A stretch of DNA of 64,000 nucleotides from Canna indica (Eukaryota > Streptophyta > Magnoliopsida > Zingiberales > Cannaceae): positions 1,676,501-1,740,500 of the forward strand of contig CP136898.1 in the NCBI GenBank assembly GCA_034359265.1. The letters run 5' to 3'. Numbering within the stretch: the first letter of the stretch is position 1; the number at the start of each line of letters is the position of its first letter. Under the pieces are notes generated by a model that ran no database searches, was not told the DNA's origin, and worked only from the letters and a program-made list of their open reading frames with translations. Positions 58,741-64,000 of this stretch are shown here, one piece after another. A program made the translations under genes and the position numbers.

Positions 58741-60440
58741 ACGGCGACTAGAAAAACCCTGACTAGCTTTTTGCAGAAAAGTCCTTCTCAAACTGAAATT
58801 TAGACATTAATCTTCGAACCCCTAAAAGTTTGAAAAATTGTATAAATTAAATTTGGTGAATATTATTTTGATTTCGGGTATACAGACACGACGATTAAAT
58901 TTTATTTTATATAAAAAAATAAATAAAGTTCACATTAATCTATAAAATTTTTATCTCGAGTTGAAATAGATGGCAAATTTCAAAATTATCAAACAATATG
59001 TTTTAGTGGATTTACTTGATACACTTTCTTTGTGTTGTCGTTTCATTTGCTAATTTATTAGGTGTAAGATTGTATTATTATGGAACATTAATTGTTTTTT
59101 TTTTCCGCTTAAAGCTTATATAGGTTTTATAATATAGTTATTAACAAAGACTACGCGTGATATACATGACAATTGAATCTCGAACTTATTAACAATGTAA
59201 TCAGATGTGTAACCACTAAGCTATTTGTGAGTTCATAATTCGATAAAAGTTTTTTTGGGTTGGCTACTAAGGGGGTAAAGCTCTCATAATTTTCTCGAAC
59301 ATGAGATATTGCTTAAGGGGAACAAGTGCCAAATAACTTGCACCAACCACCGTTGGTACATTAATTATTTTCTTAGTGATAGTAATTAATATTTACATTA
59401 TTAGCACTTATAATTCATTATATTAATTAATTATTGATCATAAAACTTTGAATATGGTAATTTTAAAGCACATGGATAAAAAGATCGAAAGATTAAAAAT
59501 TAAACAAAACTTTAAATATAGCGTTGTAACTTTAAATGGATTGGGGAAGAAGGGGTCGAGATAGGGGGAAGAGCGAGGGGGAGGAAGGGAGAAGGAGATG
59601 GAGATATCGAGGATAGTGTCGGAGACACAAGAAGGTCGTACAACGGTGTTGGAAAAAAGGTTGGAGGCCAAAGCTAGAGGGAAACAACATTGCTTGGGAG
59701 TAGGGAAGAGCGGGAGAGGGAAAGGGTTCGGCAGCAAATAAAATATAGTGTGTTACCGTGGCTTTTGTAACGATAATTTTCGATCGCAAAATGATCTCTA
59801 TACCATCACGAATTGAATACTATATGGTAATTAAACCTTCGATCGTGATGCCATCGCTAGTTGGCGACACCAAACCTCATCACTATTGTGACCGTTATTT
59901 TATCATTGCAAAATAGCAATTGCAAATCGCATAATTCTAGTCGTAAAATATAAAATAAATAGAAATTTGATATTAGAATTTAGTCGTGATTTAAAAATAT
60001 TATATTATTTTATTAAAAGTATGACATTTTGTTTTTTAATTATTTTTTAAAAAAAGTCAACTAGATAATATTTAAAATAAAAAATATTACTTAATTAGGA
60101 AATAAAATAAGTTTTCAAATTAAATCAAATGTTAATGACTATGATTTTTACTATTGTTTTAAAGTATATTGTTCAAAATTTGTCATATTCAATTTTTTTT
60201 ACCTTTTTAATTAAATTATTCAATGCCATTCAAGGAATTATTATTTAGATTATATTGTTAAATTTTGTACTTGGTCAAATAATTTTTTTTAAAATTTTAT
60301 CGTATGATTTTGTACTCGGTAAATCAAATGTGACCGTTATTTTATCGTATGATTTTTTTTAATTCAAACTTAAGAAAAGCTAACACAGAGAGTCTACAAT
60401 TAACAACTAAATACAATCTAAATTGATAATATTTATAAGA
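58741..60440. other. AT-rich intergenic DNA, no gene recognised
   Basis: 59520-59720 is purine-rich on the + strand. 59740-59950 has repeated 'atcgcaaaat/attttgcgat'-type motifs in both orientations that look like subterminal sequence of another transposon, but no termini were found. Confidence 0.5.
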
Positions 60441-60444
60441 TTTA

Positions 60445-60849
60445 GGGCCAGCTTTGATCCCAGGTAAAGCTTCGTTCTATTCTCCTCGCGTAGTTTGCGA
60501 GCCAATCAGCGATTTTATTGGCATCTCTACCAATGAAAGTGAGTTTGCAAATTTTAAACCTTCACATATTAACTTGAATATCCTTAATAAGATTCTGAAT
60601 CAACCAACATGTATGAACAGAATTATTGCACATATCAACAATATATTTAGCATCAAACTCTAAAATAACATTACAATGATTGAAGCTAACCACTAGATTA
60701 AGCGTTAGATTAATAGCAAGAGCTTCACCCTCAAGAACAGAAATATCTGAAACAAAAACAATTTTGGCATAAATAATTTTACCAAAATAATTTCTACATA
60801 TAGCAGCAAAAATATCTTTACCGTTACCTAGAGAAATAGAGACATCCAT
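60445..60849 (-). pseudogene. RNase H (RVT_3) fragment of a LINE-type element
   Basis: Minus strand: AICRNYFGKIIYAKIVFVSD, LEGEALAINLTLNLVVSFNH, VILEFDAKYIVDMCNNSVHT, then in a shifted frame FIGRDANKIADWLANYARRI and FTWDQSW. This is the RNase H-like domain found at the 3' end of plant non-LTR elements. A frameshift separates the two halves. Related to, but less decayed than, the fragment at 8030-8810. Confidence 0.75.
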
Positions 60850-60984
60850 GTTCTATTTTAAAAAGCTTATATTCGGCGGACACCAAGAGTAATCGGGATT
60901 TTTGATTAAGAGACTTTCCTCGCACAAAATTTTTTCAACATAATTAACCGTTAAAACTATTATTTTAGCAACAGAATAGAAAAG

Positions 60985-62931
60985 TGATTTAATATAGAAT
61001 ACTATCTATAAAATTTTGCGCACATAGGATTCTCTTTGGGGGCGTTTGGTTACCCGCAAGTGTAAATGCTGCAAAATCTATTTGCATGCAAAAGCAAATG
61101 CCCGCAAATAGATTTTGCAGCCTACCGTTTGGTTGCCCGCAAGTAGAGTTGCAACTTCTATTTGCAAGCATTTGGTTGGCCGCAAATGGAAGTTGTAATT
61201 ACACTTGCAACTTGCATCTTACGAAATTTTTCGGGTCGGGTCGGGCACGAATTTTCTCAAGTCGGGCTGAGCCGGGCCGGGATGGGATGGGCCGAGCATG
61301 CACGAATTTATCCGGGCCGGGTACAAACTTTTTCGGGCAGGGCCGGGCACGAACTTTTCGGGTCGGGTCGTGCACAAATCCTTTTGGGCCGAGCCGGACA
61401 CGAATTTTTTCGAGTCGGCCCGAGGCGGACTGGGACAGGTTGGGCAGTGCACGAATTTTTTCGGGCAAGGCTGGGCCGAACACAATTTTTTTTTCGGGCT
61501 GGGCACGAATTTTTTTTCTGGTCAGGCCGGGCCGGGCATGAATTTTTTTGAGCTGGGCCGGGAAATGAATTTTTTCAGGCCGGGTTGGGCAGGAATTTTT
61601 TCGGGCCGGGCCGAGCACAAAATTTTTTTGGCCGGGAACGAATTTTCTCATGCGGGGTCGGGCATAAATTTTTTGGGCCGAGCCGAGTCAAGATGAGCAG
61701 TGCACGAATTTTTTCGGGCAAGGTTGGGCCCGATGCGAATATTTCGGACTGGGCATGAATTTCTTTTCGTGTTAGGTCGGGCTGGGCATAAAATTTTTCG
61801 GGTCGGGTCGGGATACGAATTTTTTTGGGCAAGGCTGACCACGAATATTTTCGGGCAGGGCCAGACAATAATTTTTTCGATCCAGATCGGGCACGAATTT
61901 TTTTGGGGCGGGCCGAGCACAAAATATTTTGGGCAGGGTTGGGCACGAATTTTTTGGGGTTGGGCCGTGCACGAATAATTTTGGGCCGGGCAAGACACGA
62001 ATTTTTTCGGGTCGGCACGAGTCGGGCAGTGCATAAATTTTTTCAGGCAGGGCTGGGTTGGGCACGATTTTTTTTGGGTCGAGCATGAATTTTTTCGGGC
62101 CGGGCCGGGGTACGAATTTTTTTTGGGCAGGGTTGGGCCGACAGTGAATTTTTTCGAGCCAGGCTGAGCACGAATTTTTTCGGGCTAGGCCAGGCACGAA
62201 ATTTTTGAGTCGGGCTGGGCACGAAATTTTTCAGGCCGGGTTGGGCACGAATTTTTTCGGACCGAGCCGGGCTGGGACGGGCCGTGCAGTGCACAAATTT
62301 TTTGGGTCGGGTCGGACACAAATTTTTTCGGGGCGGGACGGACATGATTTTTTTCGGGCCGGGCCGGGCACAAATTTTTTCGGGCTAGGCTGGACATGAA
62401 CTTTTTTGGGTCGGGTCGGGCATAAATTTTTTGGGTCGAGCCTGGGATAAATTTTTTCGGGCCAGGCTAAAAACTTAGGCCCGACATGATTTGTCTGACA
62501 AATTAATAATTTTTAATTTTTGTATAATACTGAAAATATATTTAAAAATCTATCAAATGATATCAGATGTAAAATCTGACACTACCATCAGGTTCAGCAC
62601 GCAAAAACCTACAACTTTGATATTTATCTCGTCTTCATCCGACGACTCTACGTCGCCAAAATTAATTATTTTTTAATACTTAAATTATTGCATTTGCAGC
62701 CCGCAATCTTGTATTGCGGGCTTTTTGGGCTGCAATTCCACTTGCGGCCCGCAAATGATATTTGAAATACAAGTTGCAACTAGTAAATGCTGCAAAATGA
62801 TTTTGCAGCCAACCAAACAAATTTATTATCTAAATGCTGCAACTAGAGTTGCAGCATTTGTACTTGCGGGCAACCAAACGCCCCCTTTATTCATCTGTAA
62901 CGGTTTATAGATAGTATTCTATATTAAATCA
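60985..62931. mobile_element. Foldback/Harbinger-like element packed with a minisatellite
   Basis: Outer 28-bp perfect inverted repeats lie at 60985-61012 and 62904-62931. Inside them, a second inverted pair begins GGGGGCGTTTGGTTACCCGC (61038) and ends with its counterpart at 62885. The inner pair resembles PIF/Harbinger (Tourist-like) termini and is bordered by TTT on both sides. The inner subterminal zones contain short palindromes of 'tgcaaaatc' and 'cccgcaa'. Between them lies a 1.25-kb GC-rich minisatellite. No transposase. Confidence 0.6.
61215..62480. repeat. GC-rich minisatellite, about 60 units of roughly 20 bp
   Basis: Irregular tandem copies of 'cgggccgggcacgaatttttt' (19-23 bp each). 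Because unit length varies and the motif lacks stops, long frames open on both strands, with Gly/Arg/Phe-rich or Lys/Pro-rich repeats. These are not genes. Confidence 0.9.
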
Positions 62932-63482
62932 TTGCTTTTTATTTTAAAAGAATAAAATCAGATATGTATAAAAACAAAAATATCACAAAAAATATTGTTA
63001 ATTAATTATTTAAAATATTATTACTAATGTTATACAAATTACTTATAATATATAAATATTAAATTATATTATATTTACATAATTGCGGAAAATGCGGATT
63101 ATTGACTACTTTTATTTGTAAAGCACTCGCAGTTTTCTGAATTAATTTATTTTATCCTCTTAAACTCGAAAAGTGACAGCCACTTCGAAACGCTTTGGGT
63201 CAATATATCGGACACCGTGGCGACCACGGCATTTCCATCTCTTGGTCTGCGCCATGCCAGTAGACCATTACGCCACCGCACGAAGCACAGCAGCCTCGTC
63301 CCTCGGAACCCCTCCGAGGCACGCCGTCCGTGTTAGCATGCAAATGTTGGTCATTTGAACGAGTTGATGCAAATCTAGGAGACTAAACTTAATTACCGCA
63401 CGCATGCATGCATGACAAAAGAATTTTTAATCTCGATATCATAATATTTTACTTATTCAATGATCCAGTTTCCGAATGCTGG
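62932..63482. other. 3' flank of the right-edge gene
   Basis: AT-rich to about 63160, then a GC-richer patch (63165-63350) with no recognised protein. Presumably includes the 3'UTR of the minus-strand gene. Confidence 0.5.
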
Positions 63483-64000
63483 CTAATGCCGCTCTTGCTT
63501 GGTTGATGAGCTAAGAACAGGAAGAGATTGGATCTTGTTGCGCCTAATTTGCTTGAGTTGATCATGCAGAGTGACGACTGAGATGAGGCCGCCACGGGGC
63601 GGGCGCATCATCGTCGCGCGGTACGCCATCTCGTCGTATGGCCGCCTGTAAAACCTCAGGAATGGAAGAAACGCCTCCCTCTCCCTCTCGACTCGGCTGA
63701 CGCGCCCCTCTTTCTTGAACGAGAACAGCATCGCCGCCGGAGACTGCAAGAACGACGGCATCGGAGTCCTCGGGTGCTGGTGCTGGTGCTGCTGAGGCGG
63801 CGGCTTGGACGGCGCGATGCTCCGGTTGCTGGCCCCGCCGACGCGAGGGGTCGACCGGGCAGCCGGCGAGGCGAAGGAGAAGGACCGGGCGTTGAGCGGG
63901 GAGGCGCCGATGAGGGAGGGGCTGGCGCTGGGCACCACCGTGCTGCTTGTGGTGGTACTGGTGCTCAGGTACCACGGCTTGAGCGAGTTGAGGTGGGAGA
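63483..64000 (-). CDS. Unrecognised protein, C-terminal part (runs off the window)
   Basis: An open frame enters from the right edge (first full codon at 63998) and ends at the stop 63485-63483, giving 171 residues with no start in view. The visible part is a Ser/Pro/Ala-rich low-complexity stretch ([33 protein letters not shown], a Pro/Gln/His run). A charged, probably folded tail follows ([58 protein letters not shown]). High GC3 and the lack of interruptions support a real exon. I do not recognise the family. Confidence 0.65.
   Translation of the reverse strand, partial: SHLNSLKPWYLSTSTTTSSTVVPSASPSLIGASPLNARSFSFASPAARSTPRVGGASNRSIAPSKPPPQQHQHQHPRTPMPSFLQSPAAMLFSFKKEGRVSRVEREREAFLPFLRFYRRPYDEMAYRATMMRPPRGGLISVVTLHDQLKQIRRNKIQSLPVLSSSTKQERH

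Noticed and set aside
61086..62399. Many overlapping Gly/Arg/Phe-rich or Lys/Pro-rich frames on both strands
   Set aside because: They are translations of a minisatellite whose unit lacks stop codons in several frames. No start context, splice or domain evidence.

Overview
The window is nuclear DNA of a flowering plant. The genes have spliced GT-AG introns, there are plant-specific transposon families (CACTA/En-Spm, Mutator-like, hAT MITEs, Helitron-type helicase, LTR and LINE debris), and the host genes include a plastid-targeted protein and a mitochondrial-type ribosomal protein uL18. The sequence between genes is AT-rich and repeat-laden. The sequence alone does not fix the species.

The backbone is a spread-out tandem family of four class II (COMT-type) small-molecule O-methyltransferase-like genes, all on the + strand: 10207-11399, 21725-22940, 39549-40731 and 50148-51343. 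Each has two exons and encodes 368-373 residues with an intact frame. All four have lost the catalytic His (now Met) and the second catalytic acid (Glu to Gln), and their glycine-rich SAM loop is rewritten to VDVTG/VEVTG plus a three-residue insertion. The family looks like an intact, amplified set of OMT-derived proteins with changed chemistry, and this is the most interesting feature of the window. Relics of the same upstream DNA (1880-2450, 32880-35130) suggest the cluster once held more units.

Between the OMT genes sit transposons with well-defined ends. CACTA elements lie at 12967-18071 (TSD ACT), 20885-21386 (a mini-element), 24586-32192 (an inverted tail-to-tail dimer flanked by CGA), 33240-35004 (TSD ATT, a different family), about 35150-36043 (decayed), 36685-38716 (TSD TAT) and 41217-44102 (TSD TAT). 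Main-family copies carry parts of two genes. One is a TNP2-like transposase that has always lost its Transposase_21 core. The other is a Transposase_24 (Ptta/En/Spm) gene. A Pack-MULE at 44421-46372 (9-bp TSD) carries fragments of an LRR receptor kinase and a 13-lipoxygenase. hAT-type MITEs lie at 19766-20142 and 46538-46991. An acyl-activating enzyme fragment and a PIF1-like helicase fragment follow.

The right third (51.7-57 kb) holds two ordinary host genes on the minus strand: a plastid DUF6737-like protein (51746-55063) and a uL18 ribosomal protein (55636-56988, with a likely 5'UTR intron reaching about 58.7 kb). After a GC-rich stretch and AT-rich DNA come a LINE RNase H fragment, a foldback element packed with a GC-rich minisatellite (60985-62931), and the 3' end of an unrecognised gene running off the right edge (63483-64000, minus).
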